Below are positions 1 through 8,400 of a stretch of DNA of 46,136 bases, piece after piece. The notes beneath the pieces are model-generated. The model was not told the DNA's origin. It saw nothing but the letters and a program-made list of their open reading frames with translations, and did not search any database. The DNA is from an uncultured Bacilli bacterium (GTDB lineage: Bacteria > Bacillota_I > Bacilli_A > RF39 > UBA660): assembly GCA_947629375.1 (NCBI GenBank), contig CANRDN010000014.1, forward strand, positions 1 through 46,136, in the 5' to 3' direction. Each line of letters starts with the position of its first letter. Position 1 is the stretch's first letter. Made by a program: the position numbers and the translations under genes.

Positions 1-105
1 ACATCAATGTTTAGAAGTAATGAAACGACAACGCAAGGAATGTCACGAGAAGAGTTTAATGCATACCAAGCAAGAGTGAATCAAAGCTTAAGTTCATTAA
101 CATAA
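1..105 (+). CDS. C-terminal end of a truncated unknown protein
   Basis: An open frame enters from the left edge and stops at TAA 103-105, giving the last 34 residues of a protein. The tail is polar, rich in Ser, Thr, Asn and Gln, and has no recognisable motif. The next gene has its own promoter, so this is probably the last gene of its transcript. No function can be assigned. Confidence 0.5.
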   Translation, partial: TSMFRSNETTTQGMSREEFNAYQARVNQSLSSLT

Positions 106-130
106 TATTAAGAGATGCGACATATTAAAT

Positions 131-159
131 TTGCAATAGCATGGAATTTGTAGTACAAT
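131..159 (+). promoter_or_regulatory. Sigma-A-type promoter
   Basis: TTGCAA (131-136) and TACAAT (154-159) are separated by 17 bases, a good match to vegetative promoter spacing. It would drive the gene starting at 231. Confidence 0.55.
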
Positions 160-230
160 TACTATAGAAATACAAGAAACGACATTAAAGGAAGTGTGCG
201 TATAGAGTATGTATGAAAGGAAGGGTTTAT

Positions 231-614
231 ATGGAGAAAATTGAAGAAAAATTAATAGATGGGACATGCGTAAAGACATATTTAAATTCAGAAAATTTAA
301 ATGTTACAGATGTTGTTAGGTCTCTATTAGAAAACGATGTAGCAATATCTCGTATTATCGTTGATGAAAATGGTGAGGAGCATATGAGAGAATATCGTGG
401 TGATGCCTATTCTTCTAAAGATTTTTTAGAGAAATATGATTATATTAGAAGATTTGGAATGGCATTAGAATATGAAATTTGTGCTTTTTGCGATAATGAT
501 TCTATGAATATTTATATGGGTGAAGACAGTAATCGTGTTGTTTTAGCTAGTGAAGACCCACTTCTAGATATAAACGATATTACCCAAAAAAAAAGTGAAA
601 GATTAGGAAGGTAA
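231..614 (+). CDS. Hypothetical protein, 127 aa
   Basis: A small acidic protein that I do not recognise. It shows no membrane segment or signal peptide, so it is probably cytoplasmic. A few cysteines (near residues 13, 85 and 88) do not form a clear metal site. The start at 231 is preferred over ATG 213 because the purine-rich ribosome binding site (AAAGGAAGG, about 216-224) sits 6 bases before 231 and inside the longer version. It is followed by the promoter and T-box of the serS operon, so it is probably transcribed alone. Confidence 0.65.
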   Translation: MEKIEEKLIDGTCVKTYLNSENLNVTDVVRSLLENDVAISRIIVDENGEEHMREYRGDAYSSKDFLEKYDYIRRFGMALEYEICAFCDNDSMNIYMGEDSNRVVLASEDPLLDINDITQKKSERLGR

Positions 615-642
615 GCAATTAACATTTTCTAAATTTTATTGT

Positions 643-671
643 TTGACTTTAATTATTATTAGTGTTAGGAT
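643..671 (+). promoter_or_regulatory. Promoter of the T-box/serS operon
   Basis: TTGACT (643-648) and TAGGAT (666-671) have a 17-base spacer. Transcription would begin near 678, just before the T-box leader. Confidence 0.5.
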
Positions 672-677
672 ATTTTT

Positions 678-871
678 ATAAAACGTTGATGGAGAATAGT
701 AGAATAATCAATTATTTATAGAGAGTTAACGGAAGGTGAAAGTTAACAATAATATTATTTGAATCTACTCTAGAGTGAAATATAAAAGTATTTCCGGTGA
801 AAGCCGTTATGTAAATTAAGACCAAAGTAGGATGGTACCGTGATTTTCACTCCTATATTTGGTCTTTTTTT
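678..871 (+). promoter_or_regulatory. T-box riboswitch, serine type
   Basis: This leader senses uncharged tRNA and lets transcription continue when the amino acid is short. The conserved T-box sequence AGGATGGTACCGTG is at 829-842. It is followed by a terminator whose arms GACCAAA (820-826) and TTTGGTC (858-864) precede a T-run. Stem I shows AGTA on its 5' side (about 695-698), an apical stem GTTAAC...GTTAAC (725-746), and GAA-TCT-A on its 3' side. The specifier is therefore TCT (764-766), a serine codon, which agrees with serS in the operon. The specifier position is inferred from the consensus arrangement. Confidence 0.9.
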
Positions 872-886
872 CTTTGGAGGGAGTAT

Positions 887-1387
887 ATGTTAAAAAATTA
901 TTTTGATGAGGATAAGTATCAAGAATTAAAGAAAAGTGACAATTTAATTTATAAGGCTTTAGAGCTAGTTACAACACTATTTGAAAACGATGTAGATAAA
1001 GGTGGAATGCCTTATATGTTACATGTTTTGTATGTGTATAAGCATGTCTCGAGTATGGATGAAAAGGTAGTAGCAATTCTTCACGATGTCATCGAGGATA
1101 AAGAAGTAAATGAAAGTGATTTGCTTGAAATAGGTTTCCCTAAAAAAATTGTCGATGATGTTGTGATGCTTACAAGAGTTGATAAAGAAGAATACAATAG
1201 CTACATAGAAAGAATAATAAAAAATGGAAGTATCGAAGCTTTGAATGTCAAACTTGCTGATACTGAAAATAATATGGATTTAACAAGAATTAAGAATCCA
1301 ACAGTCAAGGATTATGAAAGAGTAAAGAAAAGATATATTCCAACACATGAAAAATTAATGAATAGACTTAAGGAGATAGAAAAATGA
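887..1387 (+). CDS. HD-domain phosphohydrolase, RelA/SpoT- or MESH1-like
   Basis: A 166-residue single-domain protein resembling stand-alone (p)ppGpp hydrolases. All four expected metal-site positions are present: a His in PYMLH (about residue 46), the HD pair in LHDVIED (about 65-66), and the Asp in KLADTENN (about 124). There is no synthetase or TGS/ACT domain, so if it acts on ppGpp it would only break it down. GGAGGG lies before ATG 887. Its stop overlaps the serS start (ATGA at 1384), and both genes sit behind the serine T-box, so it would be induced when serine tRNA is uncharged. The substrate is inferred; other HD enzymes act on different nucleotides. Confidence 0.75.
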   Translation: MLKNYFDEDKYQELKKSDNLIYKALELVTTLFENDVDKGGMPYMLHVLYVYKHVSSMDEKVVAILHDVIEDKEVNESDLLEIGFPKKIVDDVVMLTRVDKEEYNSYIERIIKNGSIEALNVKLADTENNMDLTRIKNPTVKDYERVKKRYIPTHEKLMNRLKEIEK

Positions 1388-2667
1388 TTGATATAAAATT
1401 AATAAGAGAAGATAAAGATTTAGTTAAAGAAAATATAAAAAAGAAGTTCCAAGATGAAAAACTTCCAATAGTAGATGAAGTTTATGAAATGGATAAAAAG
1501 GTTCGTGAAGTACAGACTAAATGTGATAATTTAAAGGCCGATAAAAATAAAAAGAGTGGCGAAATCGGTAAATTAATGAAGGATAAAAAAATTGATGAAG
1601 CAAACGCCGTAAAAAAAGAAATTGAAGCTATTGGAAATGAGATAAAGGAATTAGAAGAAGAACAGACGACTCTTCAAAAAGAGATAAAAGAAAGAATGAT
1701 GGTAATTCCAAATATTATTGATAAATCAGTTCCAATTGGAAAAGATGATACTGAAAATGTTGAAGTAGAAAGATTTGGAGAACCAGTTGTACCAGATTAT
1801 GAAATACCATATCATGCTGATATTATTAACAAGTTAAATGGAATGGATAAGGATGCTGCAGGAAGAACTAGTGGCGAAGGCTTTTACTATTTGCTTGGTG
1901 ATATCGCAAGACTTCATGAAGCAATGCTTGCATATGCTCGTGACTATATGATAGATAAAGGATTTACTTATGCTATACCACCATTTATGATTCATAGTGA
2001 TGTAGTAACTGGTGTTATGTCTTTTCCAGAAATGGAAGCTATGATGTATAAAATAGAGGGAGAAGATTTGTATTTAATCGGTACAAGTGAGCACTCTATG
2101 ATTGGTAAGTTTAAGGATCAAATTTTGAAAAAAGAAGATTTACCAGTTAGGATGACAAGCTACTCTCCTTGCTTTAGAAAAGAGGGTGGTTCCCACGGAC
2201 TTGAAGAAAGAGGACTATATCGTGTTCACCAGTTTGAAAAGCAAGAGATGATAGTAATTTGTGAACCTGAAGAATCAATGGATTACTATGAAAAAATGTG
2301 GAGATATACAGTTGAAATATTTAGAAACTTTGATATTCCAGTAAGGCAACTTGAATGTTGCAGTGGCGACTTAGCTGATCTTAAAGTTAAATCTTGCGAT
2401 ATTGAAGCATGGAGTCCAAGACAACAAAAATATTTCGAAGTAGGATCTTGTTCAAATCTTGGTGATGCTCAAGCAAGAAGACTTGGAATTAGAGTTAAAG
2501 GAGAAAAAGGAACTTATTACTTACATACCTTAAACAACACAGTGGTAGCATCTCCAAGAGGATTAATTGCTTTAATCGAAAATAATTATCAAGAAGATGG
2601 AAGTATTAAAATACCAAAAGTTCTACAGCCATATATGGGTGGAAAAGAGAAAATTGAAAAGAAGTAG
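1384..2667 (+). CDS. serS: Serine--tRNA ligase
   Basis: Class II aminoacyl-tRNA synthetase of normal length (427 residues) that charges tRNA-Ser. Residues about 30-105 form the charged two-helix arm that grips the tRNA long variable arm. Motif 2 is clear (SPCFRKEGG followed by RGLYRVHQFEK), and motif 3 lies near the end (NNTVVASPRGLIALIEN). The active-site loop reads GTSEHS rather than the TAEV common in bacterial enzymes, suggesting a less common SerRS branch. It is translationally coupled to the HD gene (ATGA overlap) and controlled by the T-box. The last 132 bases are duplicated at 4268-4399. Confidence 0.95.
   Translation: MIDIKLIREDKDLVKENIKKKFQDEKLPIVDEVYEMDKKVREVQTKCDNLKADKNKKSGEIGKLMKDKKIDEANAVKKEIEAIGNEIKELEEEQTTLQKEIKERMMVIPNIIDKSVPIGKDDTENVEVERFGEPVVPDYEIPYHADIINKLNGMDKDAAGRTSGEGFYYLLGDIARLHEAMLAYARDYMIDKGFTYAIPPFMIHSDVVTGVMSFPEMEAMMYKIEGEDLYLIGTSEHSMIGKFKDQILKKEDLPVRMTSYSPCFRKEGGSHGLEERGLYRVHQFEKQEMIVICEPEESMDYYEKMWRYTVEIFRNFDIPVRQLECCSGDLADLKVKSCDIEAWSPRQQKYFEVGSCSNLGDAQARRLGIRVKGEKGTYYLHTLNNTVVASPRGLIALIENNYQEDGSIKIPKVLQPYMGGKEKIEKK
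2536..2667 (+). repeat. Direct repeat, copy 1 (3' end of intact serS)
   Basis: This segment aligns without gaps to 4268-4399 at a constant offset of 1732 bases. I count 18 mismatches in 132 bases (86% identity). Twelve changed codons are synonymous and three change the residue. Confidence 0.9.
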
Positions 2668-2707
2668 ATAATCTCTTATTGTATAAAACAAGCATATATA
2701 AATGAGT

Positions 2708-2778
2708 TATTAAAAAAGAAGTATATATAAAGATTCTTTAAAAAAATTAAAGAACTATGTAATACTTCTTTTTTAATA
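2708..2778 (+). terminator. serS terminator, nested hairpin
   Basis: A perfect 17-base-pair outer stem (2708-2724 with 2762-2778) encloses a second stem (TTCTTTA 2734-2740 with TAAAGAA 2748-2754). The outer 3' arm contains a run of six T. The outer arm is shared with the terminator at 4414-4477. Confidence 0.8.
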
Positions 2779-2796
2779 GATAAATATATTTAAACT

Positions 2797-2830
2797 TATA
2801 GTGACATTTATAGTGACATTTATAGTGACA
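2797..2830 (+). repeat. Three tandem 12-base iterons before the AlbA_2 gene
   Basis: TATAGTGACATT occurs at 2797-2808 and 2809-2820, and TATAGTGACA at 2821-2830. The repeats overlap the proposed -35 box of the next gene, so they could be an operator. The product of that gene has a winged helix, which would allow self-regulation (inference). Confidence 0.75.
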
Positions 2831-2841
2831 CGTGGTAATAT
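2813..2841 (+). promoter_or_regulatory. Promoter of the AlbA_2 gene
   Basis: GTGACA (2813-2818), supplied by the second iteron, and an extended -10 box TGG-TAATAT (2833-2841) are 17 bases apart. GGAGGT follows at 2848-2853. Confidence 0.45.
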
Positions 2842-2861
2842 TATAATGGAGGTAAAAATTA

Positions 2862-4187
2862 ATGTTAGAATTATTAGAGGATAAAAGAAATGAATTTAAA
2901 ATTAAACTTACAGACACCCTTGAAAAAGAAGTAATTGCCTTTTTAAATACTGAAGGAGGAAACATATTCATAGGAATTGATGATAAAGGAAATATTAACG
3001 GATTAACTGGTAATATTGATTTATTGCAAAGAACAATAAAAGATAGAATAAAAGATAACATAATGCCTTCGACTTTAGGTTTATTTGATGTTGTTGTAAA
3101 TGAATTAAAAGGAAAGAAATATATTCAAATTATTGTAGCAAAAGGTGCAGAAAGACCATATTATTTAAGGGGAATGGGGATGACTCCAGATAGTTGCTTC
3201 ATTAGAGTAGGATCAGCTGTTGAAAGTATGAATGGAGAAACGATTCTTAATTTATTTTCAAAACGTGCTAGAAATTCTTTAAAAAATATAAGGTCACCAA
3301 AACAGGATTTAGAATTTAAAACATTAAAAATATATTATCAAGAAAACGGTTTTGAAATAAATGATAATTTTTTAAAAAAATTAGATTTTTATGATGATAA
3401 TGATGACTTTAATTATATTGCTTATTTACTTTCAGACAATAATAATATATCAGTACAATTTGCAAAATATGCTGGAGATGATGTTTATAATTTGATAGAA
3501 AACGAAGATTTTGGTTTTTGTTCTTTAATTAAAATAACAGACAACATTTTAAATAAAATTATGATAGAAAATAAAACCTATACAAAAATAGAAACTCCAG
3601 TTAGAAAAGAAATAAAAATGTATGATTATAACGCAGTAAAAGAATTGATTACTAATGCCCTTATCCATAACGATTGGTGTAATGGTTATTCTCCAAAATT
3701 TGAAATGTTTGATAATAAACTAGTTATATCCTCAAATGGAGGTATACAAGAAGGAGTTAGTCAAGAAGAATTTTTAGAAGGTTTTTCTAATCCTAGAAAT
3801 CCAGAATTAATGAGAATTTTTAGAGATTTAAATTTTGTGGAACAACTTGGAACAGGGATACAAAGAGTATTAAAAACGTATGATAAAAGTATATTTAAAT
3901 TTTTTCCTAATCACATACGAGTAACAGTACCTTTTAATAATAATGAATTTAAAGTTAACAATGAAGTTTCAGAAAACATACCATTTAAATCTCTTAATAT
4001 TTTACAAAAATCAATTATGAAATTAATAATGGACAACCCATCAATAACTCAAGAAGACCTGGCCAGATTACTAGATGTAAATAAAAGGACTATTATAAGA
4101 AATTTTAAAATGCTTATTGAGTGTAATTATATTGAAAGAGTGGGAGCAAATAAAAATGGTTATTGGAAAGTTAATCATAAATTATAA
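2862..4187 (+). CDS. AlbA_2 / HATPase_c_4 / winged-helix protein
   Basis: A 441-residue protein of the family loosely annotated as ATP-binding or RecG-like transcriptional regulators. Residues about 7-120 form an AlbA_2 (Schlafen-like) domain, seen in AFLNTEGGNIFIGIDD. The middle carries HATPase_c_4 features: ITNALIHNDW (about 263-272) and EQLGTGIQRV (about 327-336). Residues about 385-441 form a winged helix-turn-helix (ITQEDLARLL... KRTIIRNF). GGAGGT precedes ATG 2862. The gene stands alone with its own promoter and iterons, between two copies of the serS 3' end, so it looks acquired. DNA binding is likely; the regulated process is unknown. Confidence 0.8.
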   Translation: MLELLEDKRNEFKIKLTDTLEKEVIAFLNTEGGNIFIGIDDKGNINGLTGNIDLLQRTIKDRIKDNIMPSTLGLFDVVVNELKGKKYIQIIVAKGAERPYYLRGMGMTPDSCFIRVGSAVESMNGETILNLFSKRARNSLKNIRSPKQDLEFKTLKIYYQENGFEINDNFLKKLDFYDDNDDFNYIAYLLSDNNNISVQFAKYAGDDVYNLIENEDFGFCSLIKITDNILNKIMIENKTYTKIETPVRKEIKMYDYNAVKELITNALIHNDWCNGYSPKFEMFDNKLVISSNGGIQEGVSQEEFLEGFSNPRNPELMRIFRDLNFVEQLGTGIQRVLKTYDKSIFKFFPNHIRVTVPFNNNEFKVNNEVSENIPFKSLNILQKSIMKLIMDNPSITQEDLARLLDVNKRTIIRNFKMLIECNYIERVGANKNGYWKVNHKL

Positions 4188-4267
4188 GTTAGAAATAAAT
4201 GCAATTATATAAAATCAAAAAATAAGTAACGTATTATAGATTTTTGGTGCATATGGAGACTATAAGA

Positions 4268-4399
4268 AACACAGTAGTCGCATCTCCAAGGGGATTAATT
4301 GCTTTAATCGAAAACATTTATCAAGAAGATGGAAGCATAAAAATACCAAAAGTTTTACGACCATATATGGGTGGAAAAACAAAGATAGAGAAGAAATAA
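4268..4399 (+). pseudogene. Diverged duplicate of the serS 3' end
   Basis: This stretch encodes the last 43 residues of SerRS in frame and ends in TAA 4397-4399. It is 86% identical to 2536-2667 with no gaps and mostly synonymous differences, so it diverged while part of a working serS gene. An in-frame ATG at 4253 behind a GGTG could allow a 48-residue peptide, but nothing suggests it is functional. It is most simply the serS tail displaced, or brought in, when the AlbA_2 gene was inserted. Bases 4188-4267, between the AlbA_2 gene and this copy, hold nothing I can identify. Confidence 0.85.
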
Positions 4400-4413
4400 A
4401 AATTTAACTACTT

Positions 4414-4477
4414 ATTAAAAAAGAAGTATATAGATGTCTGCCGTTTGGTGATTATATCAGTAATACTTCTTTTTAAT
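4414..4477 (+). terminator. Terminator following the serS tail duplicate
   Basis: ATTAAAAAAGAAGTAT (4414-4429) pairs with ATACTTCTTTTTAAT (4463-4477) with one bulged A, and the 3' arm has a T-run. The arm sequence matches the terminator after intact serS, but the loop is unrelated. Confidence 0.7.
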
Positions 4478-4522
4478 TTGCTTATAGAATTAAAATTATG
4501 ATTAAATGATAAAGTTTAATGA

Positions 4523-4528
4523 TATAAT
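4523..4528 (+). promoter_or_regulatory. -10 box of the lipoprotein gene
   Basis: TATAAT lies 20 bases before ATG 4549. Transcription would begin near 4535, leaving a leader of about 14 bases that contains the GGTGAT ribosome binding site. No convincing -35 box is seen. The arrangement closely matches that at 17597. Confidence 0.5.
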
Positions 4529-4548
4529 GAATCAAGTTGGTGATAAAA

Positions 4549-5292
4549 ATGAATAAGGGAAAAATAATTATATGTTTTATTTTGATTTTACTTTTTCAAA
4601 CAGCGTGTTCTAATAAACAAAAAGAAAATCCAAAAGATATGAATAAGGAAAGTATGGAACTTGATGCTATTAAAACAAGTTATTTGAGTGACTGCCCCAA
4701 TTTTTCTATTGATGAATTAATTAATAACTATTTAGATAATGCAAAGTGGAGTGTTGAACAAAAGAATAATACATATAATGTCAGTGGGCTTGTTAATGAA
4801 AATGGTACATCGACAAATATTTTGATGCAATTTGTTAAAGACGGAGACACAATTTCTTTGAAAAATGTTTTAGTTGATGATGTTGATGAAAGCCAAGAAA
4901 ATAACTATAAATTAATAATGAAAATGTGTCAAAATGCCGAAGATAAAAAAAGAGAAGAAGAACATAAAAAATGGTTAAAATACCAAGAAGATAAAGTTAC
5001 TAAAATTCCAAATGGATATGTTACTTATCAACTAAATGTTAATATGTTAACTACCTATAATAATAGTATTTTCCCTGACTCTTATATAGATTTATATGAC
5101 TATACATCAAAAATAATAGTTAGTAGAGTGAAAGTCTTACAGGTTTTAGACAAAAATGACAATTATGTTTTTGATCCTTATAATACGGAAGAAAATAGAG
5201 AACCTAGCAAAATAATCATATTAATCACAATAGAAGACAAGGAAAGAATAGATTATATAGACGGAAAAGTAATGTTTGCACCTGCTCAATAA
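4549..5292 (+). CDS. Predicted lipoprotein, 247 aa
   Basis: The first 20 residues are a lipoprotein signal: a Lys-containing start, a hydrophobic core and a lipobox FQTAC, with Cys20 as the lipidation site. The mature part is hydrophilic, with a charged helical stretch in the middle (EEEHKKWLKYQE), and is presumably held on the outer face of the membrane. I do not recognise a family. ATG 4549 is chosen over TTG 4537 because GGTGAT lies at the usual distance before it and the signal peptide then has normal length. It is a single-gene unit followed by a hairpin at 5355. Confidence 0.75.
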   Translation: MNKGKIIICFILILLFQTACSNKQKENPKDMNKESMELDAIKTSYLSDCPNFSIDELINNYLDNAKWSVEQKNNTYNVSGLVNENGTSTNILMQFVKDGDTISLKNVLVDDVDESQENNYKLIMKMCQNAEDKKREEEHKKWLKYQEDKVTKIPNGYVTYQLNVNMLTTYNNSIFPDSYIDLYDYTSKIIVSRVKVLQVLDKNDNYVFDPYNTEENREPSKIIILITIEDKERIDYIDGKVMFAPAQ

Positions 5293-5354
5293 TAGATTGA
5301 CTTGTAGATTTGCTTGAAATAAACAAATATAGAAAAATATGTTTGCATATTTAG

Positions 5355-5380
5355 AGAAGTTTAAAAAACTTCTTTTATTT
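5355..5380 (+). terminator. Terminator after the lipoprotein gene
   Basis: AGAAGTTT (5355-5362) pairs with AAACTTCT (5366-5373), followed by a T-rich tract. Confidence 0.6.
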
Positions 5381-5466
5381 TTTACAAAATTTACAAAAAA
5401 TCTAATAATATATCTTTTATTTTAGTGTTATTTTTGATAGAATTATTATTATAGGTGGAGGTATGT

Positions 5467-8400
5467 ATGAATACGTCAATAGATATTAAAAAATTCTTCG
5501 AACTTATAGATTTATATAAGTATGCTTCAGTAAAAGGAGAAAGAGTAGAGATAATTGTTACTCCTTATGAAGAAAATGGTAAATGGGATGATTCCAAAAG
5601 AGTTATTACAATCGGATTACAAGACGGAATATCAAGGGATAGAGATAGTTTTATTATCGACAATGTCGAAGATTTTGACAGAATTATTCTACCTCAAATT
5701 TTAGCATACTACTCAGTTGACGATGCACTAGGAAACTGGGATGTAACTGTACCAGAAGTTGAAGGAACAACTGCTAAAGGTGTTGCTGAAACAGTATCAG
5801 GAAACCTAGTTTACTTAGAATCTTTAGATAGTACAATTTACGATAGATTAACAACAGACAAGAAAAATGTAGAAGAAAAGACGACATACAACAAATCACC
5901 ACTAACTGACGAAGAAAAAATATGGGATGAAGTAATTTTATATGCTAAAAGAAGAAGAGTAACTGATGATTTTTATAACGGATGGACACTTACAGAAGAA
6001 GATAAAAAGAGTATCAATGATTTTATTTTAAAAGTTATTGAAACCGAAAAATCAGTAAGTATAAGTAATGATAGAAAAAATAGAGAAAAAAATGAAAAGA
6101 TTTTTGAAGAATTATTAAAAGATAAAGAAAAATTAGAATCCTTAGGTCTTAATGAAGAACTAATTAATAAACTTGCTGGATACGAGAATGCTGCTAAAAG
6201 ACTTGGTGCAATTGCAGGAAATGAGAAAAGGGTAAGAAGAAGATTAGATTTAGATAATCCTGAAATACAAGCTAAGATTAAATTTGCAACTGAAGAATTA
6301 GATAGAGTTGATTATTTTAATTTGAGAAATGCAAGTGTAACTCAGTTTGAAAATGGAATGTTTTCTTCCAGTCAACCTAAGGCAGTTACTGAATTGAAAG
6401 AGATATATGCTAATGATAAAAATCTTAGTGCAGAACAAAAAGAAATGTATCAAAGATTTTCTGATGAGATTCTAGGTTACCTAGAAAAGAAAGCAAAGAA
6501 GAATAGAAAAGTTGTTAAAACTGAAGTAGAAACTCCAAATGTAGTATTTAAAAAACTAGACGATGTAATAGTAGATTCTTATGATGAATTAAAAGACGCA
6601 ATTAATTTAGTAAGATTTGGCAAACTTGATACAGAAAACTATGAAATTATCGTTGAAAGAGATTTAAAAGAAACTAATAAGAGAAGCGTTAGAATATCTT
6701 TGACAAATGGAAATACAAGAGGAGATAGATTTAACTTCTTGTTTACAGATGGAATAAAATTTGATCAAGAATTCACTAAGATTCTTAAAGAAATAAGAAA
6801 GACTGATCCTAACTTCTTAACGACTATAAATACTGTTAACCTTCCTGAATATGGTGATATTGTAACTATACTTCACGAATCACAGGGAGGAAACGAAGTA
6901 TTGATAAAGAATGCCTTAAATGGTTTATCAGCGTCTTTAACTGCTGAAGTCATAAAAGATGACAAAGAACCTCCAAATCACCATCCGACTGATGTACCGT
7001 TGATATCACAAGAGAAAGAGCGTAAAAAAGAACCTCCTAAAGATGATATGATAACTAAGTTAATGAGATTACAACAAGAAATCAATGAAGAAGCAGCAAG
7101 AGTTGATGAACTATTTAGAAAAGAAATTAAAGAAACTCGTCTAGATACTACTGTTGATTTTGAATTATTACACGAATATGTTAAGAAATATAAAATAACT
7201 AATACAACTGGCGAGTTAAAAATAATAGATAGAAAAACTAATGAAGAGTATAATCCAAAATCAAATGCTGAAAAGAGAAACATTGAATTTGCTATATATT
7301 GGTCAGTAATGGCTGGTCTAGATGAATCAAAAGACGATGTTGTTGTTGGTGAAAAATATGCCTTCAACGCTGAAAATAAAAAGTTATTTAATATTATGAA
7401 TGTTCAGATTCAAGAATCTATTAAAAAAGGAATAGAAGTTGATTTTGAATCATTGAGAGAACAATTTAGAACAAGTGGAGTAAATCGTGCATCAGAAATA
7501 TATGATAGATTATTCAAAAACCAATTTTATAATGAATATGTTTTGAAGTATTATAATAGAGCTCTTGGATATGAAGGATTCGATTTAGAAGATAAAGAAT
7601 ATATTGAAAACATAAGAGCACCTAAGGAGAATATAATCAATAAATTTGAATTAGATGAAGATACTAAAAGAGATGTAGAAATTCAAGCTGCTGAGATTGC
7701 TGAAAGCCAAAGAAGAGAAATGTTAGTAGCAAAAACTTACCAATTGACAAAGAAATTGCTTGAAGAAAGAAAAAAGAAAGAATATGAGGAAAGTGCCCGT
7801 GAAGAAGCTACAAGAATCGTTAAAGAAAATGAGCACAATGAATTGATAGAAAGTGCTAAGGATCAAGCTGAAATGTTACAAAGAGCACAAGAACTTGATG
7901 ATATAAGAAATAGCGCTAAAGAAGAAGCAAAAGAAATTATCAAAAGAAATGAAAGAGCTGAATTAGTAGAGGGAGCAAAAGACCAAGCAGAAAAATTACA
8001 AAGAGCTCAAGAACTTGATAATATAAGAAGTAGTGCCAAAGAAGAAGCAAAGAGATTACAAAAAGAAAATGAACATATTGAGTTGATTGAAGGGGCAAAG
8101 GAAGAGGCTCGTAGAATAGAAGAAAAAGCTGAAAAAGAAGAAATATTATCTGCAGCAAAAGATCAAGCTCGTATGATTCAAGATCAAAACGAACACGAAG
8201 AAATCATAGAAAGTGCTAAAGAAGAAGCTGAAAGATTAGCTAAAGAAGCAATGTATAGGGAACTATTTGATGCTGCCGAAGAGGAAGCTAGAAGAATCCA
8301 AAGAGAAAATGAACACGCTGAATTAGCAGAAGGCGCAAAAGATCAAGCCCGTATGATTCAAGATCAAAATGAACATGAAGAAATTGTAGAAAGTGCTAAA

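Noticed and set aside
2862-4187. Calling the AlbA_2 protein a phage-defence gene
   Set aside because: AlbA_2/ATPase proteins appear in many roles. No other defence gene, toxin or nuclease is nearby, so only DNA binding is supported.
4253-4399. A separate 48-residue gene from ATG 4253
   Set aside because: Apart from the first few residues it is the end of SerRS in frame, a duplicated tail with no independent domain.
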